From Cyanophora paradoxa (lineage: Eukaryota > Glaucocystophyceae > Cyanophorales > Cyanophoraceae), in the NCBI GenBank assembly GCA_004431415.1, contig QPMI01000106.1, positions 124,001 to 188,000 on the forward strand: a stretch of 64,000 nucleotides of DNA. The letters are read 5' to 3'. Shown here piece by piece: positions 36,861 to 47,787 of this stretch. Position numbers and translations under genes: made by a program. Below the pieces are notes generated by a model. That model was not told the origin of the DNA. It was given only the letters and a program-made list of their open reading frames with translations, and searched no databases. How positions within the stretch are numbered: position 1 is the stretch's first letter; every line of letters begins with the position of its first letter.

Positions 36861-38215
36861 CCCCGGAGCTTGCGCCGTCGGGCTCCGGCGCGGTACCCTC
36901 CGCTGCGGCGGGACGGGCGAGGTCGGACCGGCGGCGCGGCTAGCTAGCGCACCGGAAACCAAAGCTAGCGCACCGGGAAGGGAGGAAGAGCTAGCCTGCG
37001 ACGCGCCGTTCGCCGCCTGTAAGGAAGAAGAGGCGCCGCTCCCTTGTGCTGCGTACGCGGCGGGAGTCACAATTTGATGGTGACTTGGAAGCACGGCGGG
37101 AACGAACGGGGGTCTTCGGTAGCTAAAGACGCATCCATGCGTTCATTTGGAGGCTCGTCTGATGGAGCGTTAACATTGCAGGTGTGTGGCGGGAAGGTGA
37201 GAGTCTTTGAGCTATGGGATAGCCAGGGCGGCCTACTACTAGGCTAGACACGCACTAGTACAATGTAGCGGATCGTCAGATGGGATCGCACCGTCTATTG
37301 AAGCAGCCGCTCCTGCGCCTTCGCTGGTCCCAGGTGCGGATGCATCTCCTGCTGGCGGCGCGCGGCGCGCTTCCATCAAGCGCGTCCCTATTTGAGCATT
37401 TTGAGCACGAAAGCTCACCACTAGTCGGTGCGACATCAGTCGAAGGTGCCGCCAAGTCAGGCGAAGACGATGACTTCGAATTCCGGTATGCGCACTTCGC
37501 CTTGCCTAGCTTGCGCTTTTGCCATAGATATCGCTGCCTAGCGTTCGTTGGAGGTGTTTCGCTGTCGCTCATCGACCTACGGGCTCCGCCGGCCCAGTGC
37601 GCTCCCTTCGCGTTCGAACTCGTAGGCCGTACCCTGGGGCAAGCCGACCTAGCCAGCTCCAAGCCAACTCCAAGTCGCCGGTTTCAAGTTGCCGGCAACT
37701 TGAAGATTTGGTTGAGATCCTCAAAAGATCCTAGGGCCCCGTCTGAAATAATAATATTGGCCATCGGTCGGACCCCTGGTTTTCCCGCGGGCTGTGCGGC
37801 ACGGCCCGGCGCGGCAGGCGGCGGCAGCGGCGGCAGGTCTTGTCCTTATAATTCAATGATTATGTACGTATACTAGTGGCCCGGCCGCGTTTTGGCGCGC
37901 CGGGGGTGCAAGGGGGGAATCGGGATGTAATGAAAGAGTAGTAGTGGCACGAACATGCACGGGGCAGATGTAGATCGACCCCGGCCCAGCGCGCGCGGCA
38001 GGTTGAAGTAGTAAAGATAGACACAGATTATATATGATTGAAAAGAGTAGAAAAGGGCTGATATGCAGACGCTAGCGCTGCGATCTAACCGAATAAAGAA
38101 AAGCCTGAATGAAAGGCCAGATTCAGCGCACTGTATATGAAAGACTGGTCTGGAGCGGAAAAACGCTGCGCATCATTTGTGTTCGCGCGGCCTACCCCTA
38201 ACCCTGAACAGCTGG
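36861..38215. other. Unassigned region with exon-like fragments
   Basis: A minus-strand open stretch at 36,870-37,080 (Ala/Ser-rich) and a plus-strand one at 37,297-37,486, ending at a gtatgc donor-like site (AKSGEDDDFEFR), look weakly codon-like. I cannot assemble a gene. From 37,800 to 38,210 it is non-coding. Confidence 0.3.
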
Positions 38216-39900
38216 CTAAAAGATGATGGTGTTGTCTGCAGAGGGCTCGCCGTAAACATAGGCGATCCAGGCCTTCTGGAGCGGGTCGAGGCGGAAGTCG
38301 CCCATGGGGGTGAGCGGCAGCCAGCGGCGGCGGTCCTGAAGAGAGCCGTCTTGCGAGAGCATGGTGAGGCGGCCCGCCGCTGCGAGCGCCCGCAGAGCCA
38401 CGCGGCTGGCGCGCTGCTCGCTCCCGCTGCGCATCTGGTAGACAAGGTCTTGAATTTCGATATCCGCGAGGCCGGCGTCACGGAGGCGGTTGAGGACTCC
38501 CATGTGGAGGTCCTCGATCGCAGGCCTGCCGTGGCAATTATGAACAGAGGTGAGCTATGGGCGGTCCACTTCAATGAATCTTCACGCACCCGACAAAGCG
38601 AACGACGAAGCGATCCTGCCGCGCAGCCGCGAGTGCTTCGACGGTCGCTAAAGCGAAGGCGACGGCTTCCTCGCGGATGGGGGGGAAGCCAGGCCGGTCG
38701 GGGAGCTCGCGGACGATGATGAGCAGCGGCCTCTCAGCTGCTCCGAGCACGGACACGAGACCGGCGACGTGGGGGGCCGCTCCGGACGGCCAGGTGGACG
38801 CGGCGTGCCGGTATCCGTCCGGCGGGAGCACCAACGCGACGGCGCCCGCAGAAAGCCGGCCGCGCGCTTGAATCAGCGTGATTCTGGTCATTTTCGTCCG
38901 AAGACGATACACGATCATGATCAGCTGATCTCCCGTTCCAGCGCACGCGTTTCGAGAAGGGTTCCTGCACAGCATTTCAGCAATTTGAATAAGTCTCTTG
39001 AGTTTCATCACGCACTGCGATCGACGATGGTGGCAAAGCCTGGAGCAACAAGTCATTCACATTATTCTGGATGCATATATGAGTCTATCGCAAACCTGAG
39101 TGATTGGACGGGCCGGCGCTACTCCAATGTTCGTCTCAGGTAGTTGAAACGCTCCAGGCTCAGCGTGCGGCAGTTGAAACGCTCCAGGCTAAGCGTACAC
39201 GCGTACGTCAATGCGGGCGGGAGATGCATGTCAAGTAACGAGAGGGTACCGCCAGAGGAAGAGGCGACGATAAGCCTGTGCGAGGACTTCTCTGGTCTTC
39301 AGCTGCAGCGACCTGTGTATGCAATATAATTATAACCTCAGAAACCTAAACGCCAACTGAAGACTGTGCACGCACTGCTCCAGGGTTCGCAGCGATGCCG
39401 AACGGCGGTTGGGATGTAATCTGGGGAGGACCCTAATCGCGTGCTGATATCAGTATGTTTTACTGGATTCCAGAGCCGGCAGTAGTGCACCTGAGAGTAG
39501 AACCGAGAGCTAGGAATTCCGCCTGCGGAGACGTTTGCTTCAAGTTGAGGACGACCCTGCAAGCCGCTTTATGAGAAACATTGTGTAAACACAGCGTGCA
39601 TGCATGCAACCGACGTTGCTTGGGACGCCGCACCCGTAATTTGCTTTCATGACTGCGGACGTGCCGGTAGAGATGTTTGCGCCTACAGAAATGATTGCGC
39701 GCCGCGGCTGGGCAAAGAAGGCAAAGCCCGCCGTTGCAAGCCCCAGTGCTGCAAAGCTCTAACTGTATGCTCTCGCCTTCAACGATGCCTTCAGGCAGCT
39801 CTGCAGCAACTTTGCGCCCTCGTCGCATGTTAACTTTCTCTTGTTGGCTGCTGAGGCGCTTTCTCTTGCTTAAGCTCAGTGCCGAAGCTCAGTTCACGCC
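38216..39900 (-). CDS. Unrecognised multi-exon gene, possible C2H2 finger
   Basis: The last exon (about 38,527-38,216) reads AIEDLHMGVLNRLRDAGLAD ... WIAYVYGEPSADNTIIF and stops. The exon before it (about 38,895-38,590) reads ALVLPPDGYRHAASTWPSGA ... LLIIVRELPDRPGFPPIREE and ends at a gtgcgt donor. Farther upstream an open stretch at 39,828-39,460 has CLLC-x12-H-x3-H (CLLCPAAARNHF...), which fits one C2H2 zinc finger. I cannot show that it is spliced to the downstream exons; it may be a separate gene or a chance pattern. The two downstream exons are convincing as protein but match no family I recognise. Confidence 0.45.
39133..39195. repeat. Short tandem duplication (ttgaaacgctccaggct)
   Basis: The word gttgaaacgctccaggct, followed by (c/a)agcgt, occurs twice about 28 bp apart within an open minus-strand frame (LSLERFN twice). 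Confidence 0.7.
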
Positions 39901-40239
39901 CGGATTCTCGTGCACGCAATGATCTCGCTTACTCACTGTTCACGCGCTGCAGCTGCACACGCGCCGCTCTTTGTTATTCGCAACTCGAACGCTCGCGATC
40001 GGTTTGCCGCTGATGCGCTCGCGATCGCAAGAGCTGGTCAGCTCGCAAGACCGCCCGGCGCGAAGGGACAGCGGCCGGGGCGCCAACGAGGTCGGCGCAG
40101 GGATGCGGCTGCGAGCAGAGGCTGGATCGCGAGGAAAAGCTACGCGGTATGGGCCAATCCGGCCCACGGGCTGCGCGTGCTTCGGTGCACGTGCTGCGGT
40201 GCAAGCTTGATGCAGTCAAAAGTAGATCAGGCGGCACGG

Positions 40240-40670
40240 GTACCGTGCGGCGTACGCGGCGCACTGCGAGGAAGTGGAAATCCAGAGGAGATCGAGCAAG
40301 ACAGCTAGGGAGAATTTTAAGAAATTCCGTGCGGCGTACGCGGCGCAGTATTCTAGTGCGAGGAAGTGGAAATCTAGAGGAGATCGAGCAAGACAGCTAG
40401 GGAGAAGTGGTTCCATGCAGAACCGCGCAACGAAGAGCAAGGCGTACGCGACGCACTGCGAGGAAGCCGAAATCTACAGGAGACAGCTAGCTATAGGGAG
40501 AACTGGTTCCATGCAGAACCGCGGAAGGAATTCGAAGACCGGAATGAGAGAGAAGTTGGTTTCCAGGCTTCAAGTCGAGGAAAACTGGTCTTCGCTAGAA
40601 CCGCGGAAGGAATTCGAAGACCGGAATGAGAGAGAAGTTGGTTTCCAGGCTTCAAGTCAAGGAAAACTGG
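40240..40670 (+). repeat. Tandem repeats of two unit types
   Basis: First a roughly 90-bp unit (gtgcggcgtacgcggcgcac... gaggagatcgagcaagacag) present about 2.5 times at 40,240-40,450. Then a unit of about 80 bp (ggaaggaattcgaagaccgg...) twice at 40,524-40,672. A 199-codon plus-strand frame crosses the block, but its content is just the repeat translated. Confidence 0.75.
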
Positions 40671-40825
40671 TCTTCGCCCTCGAAAACCTTTTTTTGCATG
40701 GACGGCCGCAGCGACAAACACGTGTCGCTGCAACCGAATTTCGGCCCATTTTTTTCCCGCGTTGCAAACTGGACCTCGAAAACGGCCTCATAGAAGAAAT
40801 TTTGGCTGAAGCGAGGGAACGGGAA

Positions 40826-40866
40826 GCAAGGGGGGAAGACCTTCGGTCTTCTTTCCCCCCTTGCAA
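40826..40866 (+). terminator. Strong hairpin, possible RNA 3'-end structure
   Basis: The arms aaggggggaagacc and ggtcttctttcccccctt pair around a ttc loop with a small bulge. It follows the 199-codon open frame. Its role is unknown; a 3'-end hairpin of a repeat-derived transcript is one possibility. Confidence 0.4.
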
Positions 40867-41307
40867 CATGTAAATTACCGGTAACTAGTACTAACTACTA
40901 GGCTACTAGGCTACCTGGCAAAGGCTGGCATGCATGTACTTAATGGACATTAAATAATGTCATTAATTAAAAAACGTACATTATAATGACAGCACTGCGG
41001 CCCTGCGGGCCGGGCGTTCCAATAATAATAAGAAAGAAATAGGTTCCAATCGGGCCGGGCGCCGGCCGGCACATGAAAAATGCCCGGATTGTTTTTCGCA
41101 ACATGAAAAATGTTTCGAGCCCCCGCGATTCAGGGCCGCGAAACGCCTTTAAATTTTTAAGAGGTACTCCCGGGATCCGGAGCCGCCGCCGCCCGCCGGG
41201 CGCGCAAGCTCAGGAGCCTCATGATCAGGCCGCGGAGTCGACATCGATATCAGGCCCGGCGGCCTAGGCGGCCGGAGTGACGGCGGAGTCAGGACTCTCA
41301 GGACCGG

Positions 41308-41875
41308 CTACCGTGTGGCACTATAATACCGCGCCCACTTAATTTTTTTTTTTTGAGAGACTACGGTGGGGCGAACCCCCCGTAGGTAGTGATATTAAAG
41401 ACAACAAAGCAATCACAAATCAAAGATACAGTAAACTAGCACAAAATATATACAGAATCAAGAGGGATCACGAGAAGGGACACGATCAGAAGAACGCAAA
41501 AGATAAGGAGAACGAGCACGAGGAGAAGGAGTAGAAGAGCTCAAGGGCGTCGATGCAGAAGTACTAGTCACACTAGAACGACGAGGAGCACGGGGACGCA
41601 GCAAATAAGGAGAACGAGCGCGGTACCAAAGCGCCCACTTAATTACCGCGGTACCAAATTACCGCGTCGAGAATTTGGTAAAACGCGGTAATTTGGTACC
41701 GCGGTAATTCGCTGCTGAGAAGTCCCCCCATACAGTACCCCCCCGAATAACCGCCCCATACAAGCCTCAAGTTTTTTAAAACGCGGTAATTTGGTACCGC
41801 GGTATTTTGGCCACCCTCGGGCCGGAGTTTCTAACGCGGTAATTTATGCCGCGGTAATTTAGTGCCACACGGTAG
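41308..41875. mobile_element. TIR element interrupted by a retroposon
   Basis: The ends ctaccgtgtggcacta and tagtgccacacggtag are exact inverted complements. The inside is built of accgcggtaattt and its complement, repeated several times. Its organisation (short TIR starting ctaccgt, internal repeated octamers) resembles the 30,175-30,451 element with different sequence. With the nested insert removed it is about 280 bp. Confidence 0.8.
41331..41644 (-). mobile_element. Retroposon copy A, nested, with 14-bp target duplication
   Basis: Flanked by gcgcccacttaatt at 41,331-41,344 and 41,631-41,644. On the minus strand it ends with a hairpin (ctacgggggg-ttcg-ccccaccgtag), tctctc and a poly(A) tail. 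The ~270-bp body is shared with 59,039-59,306. It has no protein-coding capacity of its own and looks like the 3' end of a LINE or a SINE-like derivative. Confidence 0.9.
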
Positions 41876-41959
41876 CGCTGCCGGCGGCCCGGCGCCGGTC
41901 CAAGTTGCCAACTTGGCAAGTTGGGATTCTACAGCCAACTTGGCAAGTTGTACATTATA

Positions 41960-42198
41960 CTGTAAACGTAGGAATCTTCGACAGCGTCTTTATTTCGTCT
42001 ATATTCGTCAGACCTGCTCTTTGACGAATATTTGATGCTCTTGGACTGAAATTTTGTATGGAGAGGGGTACTAACGGCTGATTAGTCTATGGCGGAGTTG
42101 TGAGGCTGACGAAAATATGATGCTGTCGAACAATATTTTCGTCACGATTTTCGGGTTTTGTCGAAATTAAGTCTCGACGAAAATTTCTACGTTTACAG
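41960..42198 (-). mobile_element. TA-flanked MITE, copy 2
   Basis: 239 bp. Ends ctgtaaacgtagg / ctacgtttacag are inverted complements, flanked by TA on both sides. It is the reverse-orientation relative of 29,859-30,172 and the better preserved copy. Confidence 0.9.
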
Positions 42199-42581
42199 TA
42201 ATGACAGCACCGGTAACTACTAGGCTACTAGACTACCTAGTATGCATATATATATATATATGTCATGATGGTTCTAGTAGCTACGTATATATATATACCT
42301 GGTACGCTCTTAGTAACTGCCGCGGGGCGCCGGGCGCCGCCGGCTTTGCACAGCTCACTCCGAGGCTCCAAGGCTCGTCGGATAAAAAGCCGCTCAGCTT
42401 TTAAGTTTCACAACTTCGAGGCCAAGGCTTCGCACAGCCTGACGGCGAACGGCCTCCATCCTCCAAGGTTCGTCGGCGTGTTGATCGTCGGATTGCAGCT
42501 GCACTGCTGCTGCAGCTGCCACTGCCCGTCAGCATCGATTGCGAGTGCCGTACGCGCGCGTACTCACCTTGCGATCGTCAG

Positions 42582-43132
42582 GTTTCTTCAGCGACCCGAA
42601 ACTCGCAATGGATATGCGAACTCGCATAAACAAATCCACACGTGGAAGTGCTTCAACGATGTGAACAAGTTTTGCCGTCTCAAAAATTATATCGGCACAG
42701 GGGAGCCAACCACCAGACTTGAAGCGAGAAACGCATGCAAACGCATGGGGGGCAATTGCTACCAACTCGACGGCACACAGTCCTGCCACCATATTCCCGA
42801 TGGACTTCGGCTTCCCATCCTCGATGAGGATGCCCAGGTCCGCGCGCGAGCCGCTGCATTAATACGCGCATCTAGCTCAAGACCGCGCGCAAGGTTTCGT
42901 GGATCGCTTATATGTACACAATTCCTCGCGAAAATCGCGCAGATGGAGGCCGAGATGGACTTCGCTGAGCTTGAGGCCGTCATGGAGGCCGAGAATGCGG
43001 TGCGCATTACTAGTGCCCGCATGTCTTGTCTTATCTCTCGCGATGCAGAGTGAATATTAATCACGCTAGCGACGCTCGCAGATGTTGCAGGGCGCCTATC
43101 TCGAGCTCGAGGGCTGCGACGCCTCCGCCTGA
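42582..43132 (+). CDS. Small unrecognised gene (3' exons)
   Basis: Three exons join in phase: 42,582-42,837 (NSHKQIHTWKCFNDVNKFCR ... ACKRMGGNCYQLDGTQSCHH ... LPILDEDAQ), 42,944-42,999 (MEAEMDFAELEAVMEAENA) and 43,082-43,132 (MLQGAYLELEGCDASA, stop). All are bounded by gt/ag. The first is Cys-rich (six Cys in about 50 residues) and the second is an acidic helix. No family is recognised. The 5' exon was not found; the MITE at 41,960-42,198 lies just upstream. Confidence 0.5.
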
Positions 43133-43227
43133 GCTATAGCTAGGCGTAATTCGCTTGCTCAGTTGATTGATATTGGGCTGTGAATCGTGTGATTTTCACC
43201 GTGATCATGAATTAAACAAGAAAGTGA

Positions 43228-43987
43228 TCATGATTTGTTTTTGGTGAATAACCGGCCACAGTCTCTAGACACCAGCACGGCGGGGGCTGCCCAGGGGGCA
43301 CGGGGACAAAAAGTAAAGGAACAATGACAAGAGGACGAAGAAGACAAGACAAAGAGCCAAATCGACAATAAACAAGGAAAGCCATAGAGCTCGAGACAGA
43401 TGGAGAAGAGACGAGAACTAAACCAGACCGAGCAGATCTAAAGCTAGAGACAGAAGATGACAGACACGAAAAAGAGCCGCTGAGCTAGAGCGAGAAATAC
43501 CATTAAAATCGGAGGGAACCACATCGATATCACTAACAAGCGGAGGACAAATTTGAGAAAGATAAATAACAGGAAGCAGACAGGTAGGAGGAACAACAAG
43601 ACGACGTGGAGGCGGAGGCGAAGCAGGACAATGCGGAAAGGCAGAGCTACGGCACGAGTTCGAAGAGGACACAGAAGGCGGAGCAGGCGGATCAAGAGCA
43701 GGCAAAAGGACAGTCAAAGGAATCACTAAAGCCGGCCGGGGTCGAGGCGGGCAGTCGAACAGCAAACGACAGCGAACGACAGGGCGAGCACGAGGACTAC
43801 AGCGCTATAGCTAGCTAGTACAGAAACTAGCTCTAGCATCAACACTACGATCAGAATCCGAACCAGACCGAACTAAACTACAAGACGGAGAACGCCGGCG
43901 CCGGCGGGAGACGACCAGCGGAGCAGAAGACGAAGGCAGAGGCGGCGGTCCTGGACTCCCGGGACCAACTTTGGCAACTTTTTTGGC
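43228..43987 (-). mobile_element. Retroposon of the 30.85 kb family, longer copy
   Basis: The minus-strand 3' end (gggggctgcccaggggg-family sequence, then accaaaaacaaa) matches the 83-bp truncated copy at 30,853-30,935. The body to ~43,930 is purine-rich on the plus strand, giving a Ser/Pro/Leu-rich minus-strand frame of 115 codons at 43,418-43,765. The word aagtgatcat at both 43,222-43,231 and 43,988-43,997 may be the target duplication. The 5' limit is not certain. Confidence 0.6.
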
Positions 43988-43997
43988 AAGTGATCAT

Positions 43998-44657
43998 AAA
44001 TTGCCACGCCGGAGATCTGCAGCTGGCATATATAGATCTAGCTATAGAGCTGGCGGTAGGGCATACGTAGATTCAATGTCTTCCGTTTTCCACACAGATA
44101 ATTATAACTAAGTAACAGGGTTCAACGTCGCTCATATGTATACGCTTAAGCTTGAGAATTGAAGGGTAGCCCCTAGATTCAGGAAGCCCCTAGATTCAGG
44201 ACTCCGGGAGGTATTAAGCTTGATAATTGAAGGGGGCTAATTCTGGAGTCTACGTACAGCTACAGATACAGATAAAATCTGGCTCATCATCTGCGACATG
44301 TATGGCCAGCCGCGCAACAAGCTAAAGGCTTCGAGGGAAAAGGACGTGACGTGCAGAAAATGGGACAGGGAAATACTAGGTGCCGGGGCCCCCGGAATCA
44401 AGAGATATATAGTTTCTACGCGGGGCGTCGGGCGGGCTCCAAGCTCCACGCTCACGCTCGTGATCGTGATGTAATCTGTAAATATTCAACTCAATTCATG
44501 ATTGATCAGGCCCCCTGCAAAATCAAATTAAAGCAAAGACCCTCAATTGCAAGCTTTCGCCTCCCTCAGATTAAAGCCAATATTAATCAAGGCCCGGATC
44601 TTAATTTAAAACAGATCGAAGCGAATTAAATTGAACCTAATTAACTAAGACCCGAAG
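43998..44657. other. Intergenic, no gene
   Basis: AT-richer DNA with ctagatct/agctata palindromes and a short direct duplication (cccctagattcagga) at 44,170-44,205. Confidence 0.45.
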
Positions 44658-47539
44658 CTAGAGGAATATATTCCCAAAGTTCTGGACGTCCTCCAGGCTG
44701 TCCCCCGAGACCAGCTCGCCCCCGGCCTCGACCCGCAGCTCCTGTCCCGTGTCCCGTCCTCGATCAGAGAAGGGAGAAAGGGAGGGCAAATTAAAGGGCC
44801 GGAGGGGGGGGGGGGGGGGGGGGGCGGGTACCTGGTCGTCGAAGGCGTCGGGGTCGGGGGCGGTCCCGGGGGCTCGCCGGGGCCGCCCCCGGCGGCCTGG
44901 AAGCGGCGCCAGAGCCAGTGGGCCGGGGTGCGCGTCGCGGGGTCCCGGTTGGCGAGGCGCCGCTGCTCGGCGGCCCGCCGCAGGCGCGAGGGCCGCTGCA
45001 CCGCCGCCTCGCCCCGCCCCTCCGCCTCGAACCACTCCTGCCGCACACGACAACAAAGTCAAACGAACGAACAAAGATGGGATGTTGAGTCTGTCTTGGG
45101 CACCTTGAAGAGGGCGTGCTGGGCGAGCTGGGCGCGGGAGGGCGCCGCGGCGGCGCGCCGGCGGAACTCGGCGGCGATGGCGGCGCGGGCGTCGGCCTCG
45201 GGGACGGCGCGGGGCCCGTGGCCGGTGAGGAGGAGGACGCCGGAGCCCCAGAGGCGGCGGAGGAGCAGCGAGAAGGTCTCCCGCTCCGCCCGCAGCAGGT
45301 TCGCGAAGAGCAGCGCCGGCAGCACGACTGCTCCGGATGGCTCAGATCAGGTCAGATCAGGTCAGGTCAGAGCGGGAGAGGGGAAGGGAGGGTCATATGA
45401 GCTCACCCTCGACGGGGCCCATCTTGACGCGGCGGAGTCGTTCCTGGAGGGGGAGATTACGGGGGGGGGGGGGGGTACGTGGGGCACGGGCAGCTAGCCG
45501 GGGACAGCGTACCCTGACTTGGGGCCAGAGGTTGTCGGGGCAGTACAGGCGCGAGAGGGCCGAGCACTTCTGGCCTGGCGGGGTATACCGCGCAGGGAGG
45601 AAGGCGGCGGAGGTCGAGGGGGCCGGGCAGCGTACCCTGGTACTCGAATTCGGAGCGGAGGGAATGGAGGGCGACCTGCGCGGGGTCCGCGCTCCTGTGC
45701 ACCTGCGGCCCGGGGTACAGGATTCAGGGGAGGGTACGTGTGTCCGTTTGGAAGGGAAGGGGGAGGGGCGCGCCATGTGGAAGTTTTTGCCGCCCGTCTC
45801 GCCCACTGCAGCGAAAGAGAGTCAGGGGTACATCTGGGGGGGGGGGAGAGGCATGCGCAGGAGGGGCGAGGGGTACCGATGCGGGGGAAGGTCTTGTAGT
45901 TCTCGAGGTTGTCAGCGACCTGCCAGGGTACCAGGCGTTCACTCCGGGGTACCGACTGTAGGTAGGAGGGGGGGGGGTACGCGCCATCTTGTACAGCTTC
46001 ATGAAGGTCGCCGTGCTACCCGTGAAGTGCAGGCCAGCGAGGTGGGGGGACGAGACGCAGACCTGAGGGTACGCGATTTTGAGCGGGCTTGGGAGGGGCG
46101 GGACGGAGGGGGGTACGGCGCACGTCGCCGAAGAGGGGGCCGGGGGCGGGGACGAACTGGATGACGCCGTCGGGCAGCCCCGCCTCGCGGAGGATCTGGG
46201 GAGGGGGCAGGGGTACAGCCGCGAAGAGGGGGGGGGCGAGGAGGCCTAGGGGGGTACCTGGTAGATGACCCAGTTGGAGAGGGTGGCGGTCGAAGACGGC
46301 TTCCAGAGGCAGACGTTGCCTTGGGGGGAGGGGGGGAGGAATGAGGCGGGGGTAGTGGGGAGGGGCGCGGGACTGGTGGGATGAGGCGTACCCATGATGG
46401 CGGGGGAGGAGGTGAGGTTGGCGCCGATTGCCGTAAAGTTGAAGGGCGAAACCGCCGCCACGAAACCCTCCTGCGGGGTACGGCTCGATCTTGGGGAGGA
46501 GGAGGGGGGCCAAGAGGTACGGGGCCGCACGAGGGGGCGGTACTCCATCCGGTTCCATACCCCGGGAGAGTTCTCCGGCGGCTGCTGCTGGTAGATCTCT
46601 GCGGCCGGACCGTCAGGGGGTACAGTACAGTACGGTCAGGGGGGTACGCGCGCTCGGCGAACTTGGCGGAGAAGCGCCAGAAGTCGATGGTCTCGACGGG
46701 CGCGTCGATCTCCGCCTGCCACAGGTTCTTGCCCTGCGCAGCCGCCGCGGAGTTAGCGCCGTGGCTGGGGCGCGGGGCAGCCGAACGCGTCCGTTGCCTT
46801 GAGAGGGGAGGGGGAAAGGAATGAGGCGGGGGTAGTGGGGCCCCGGGGAGGGGCGCGGGGCTGGTGGGATGAGGTGCACCCATGATGAGGGGCTGGTGGC
46901 CCAGTGGTGGGATGAGGCTTCGCCTGCAGCGCCCTCTCGAGCGCCTGTGCGCGCCCGCCCCGCGTCAGCGAAGCGCCGCCGGCGCTCTCCGGCGGGCTCG
47001 GGGCGGGCGCGGGCGCGCGCCTCCTTCAGCAGCTTCTCGTTCGCCTGCAGCTGGCGCCCGGCTGAAGTGGGCGAGGATCCGGGACGTGCCTGTGGTTCGA
47101 CGGCATCACCTGCTGCTGCACGTCGTCCGTGTGGATCTGCGCCCCCGCAGCGCGCTCAGAAGCGCGGAAGCAGGCGCCGCGGAGGCGCGCAGCGACCCGC
47201 TCGCCTCCTTCCCGTTGGATGAGGACGGGGATCTTGCACGGGCTCGCCGCCTTCATCTGGTCCAGCGCCTCGCGCAGCGCCTTCCGCTCCGCACTGCCGG
47301 GAGCATAGTGAAGCTGCGAGGGCGCGCCCGCGGCGCGCAGTTCGTCAGCGCGGTCGGCCAGGCGCCGGTCCATACGCGCGCGGGGCGGCAGGCGGCCGGA
47401 GACGCACGAACGGCTCGTTCTTGATCTGCGGCAGCGACGTACGCGAGAATGGCGCCGTAGTGGAGAGCTGTGCGCCGCCCACGCCGCCGAATGCGCGGGA
47501 GCGAATGGGCGCTGAGGCGAGCACGAGCGCTCGAACCAT
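44658..47539 (-). pseudogene. Chimera: degraded P5CDH 5' exons joined to membrane-protein 3' exons
   Basis: From Met 47,539 the frame reads MVRALVLASAPIRSRAFGGV ... QIKNEPF, a P5CDH-type mitochondrial presequence. Exons equivalent to P5CDH exons 6-16 follow down to 45,407. P5CDH homology then stops inside a 79-bp intron (45,406-45,328), and the next exon (from 45,327) is the VLPALLFANLLRAERETFSL exon of the membrane gene at 57.7 kb, continuing to its stop (44,658-44,660). Both parental introns are phase 1, so the junction keeps frame. Damage is visible: one extra C in exon 2 (VLIQREG for VVINGKE), insertions in exon 3, exon 4-5 coding sequence replaced by a copy of intron-8-like sequence (46,800-46,920), and a 1-nt difference near 44,880 before DAFDDQ. 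It is probably not a working enzyme; whether it is transcribed is unknown. Confidence 0.82.
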
Positions 47540-47787
47540 CAGAGCTCGCGCTGGCCATCCTAGCTGATCCGGAAGCTCTCATGATCAGGTTCGACATGCC
47601 CCGCGCGCCGCACTCAGGCTCCCCGAACGCGTACCCCGGCACAGCTCGCCCCGGGAGTCGCCCAGTCCGCCCCAAGTGGCCCAGGAGTCGCCCAGGAGTT
47701 GACCCGCTCAATAGCTAGCTTGCAGCGACGCAAAGCAAGCTCGTACGTGCCCAGGGAATCTCATCGGTCGGCCGCGAGCTGGACCCG

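Noticed and set aside
40210-40450. Possible CRISPR-like array from regular repeats
   Set aside because: Eukaryotic context, only 2-3 adjacent units without uniform spacers, and no cas genes.
44807-44824. Long G run as a possible telomere-like or functional G4 element
   Set aside because: It is an intron homopolymer matching the C-run style of this gene family; its length may be a sequencing artefact, and no telomeric unit is present.
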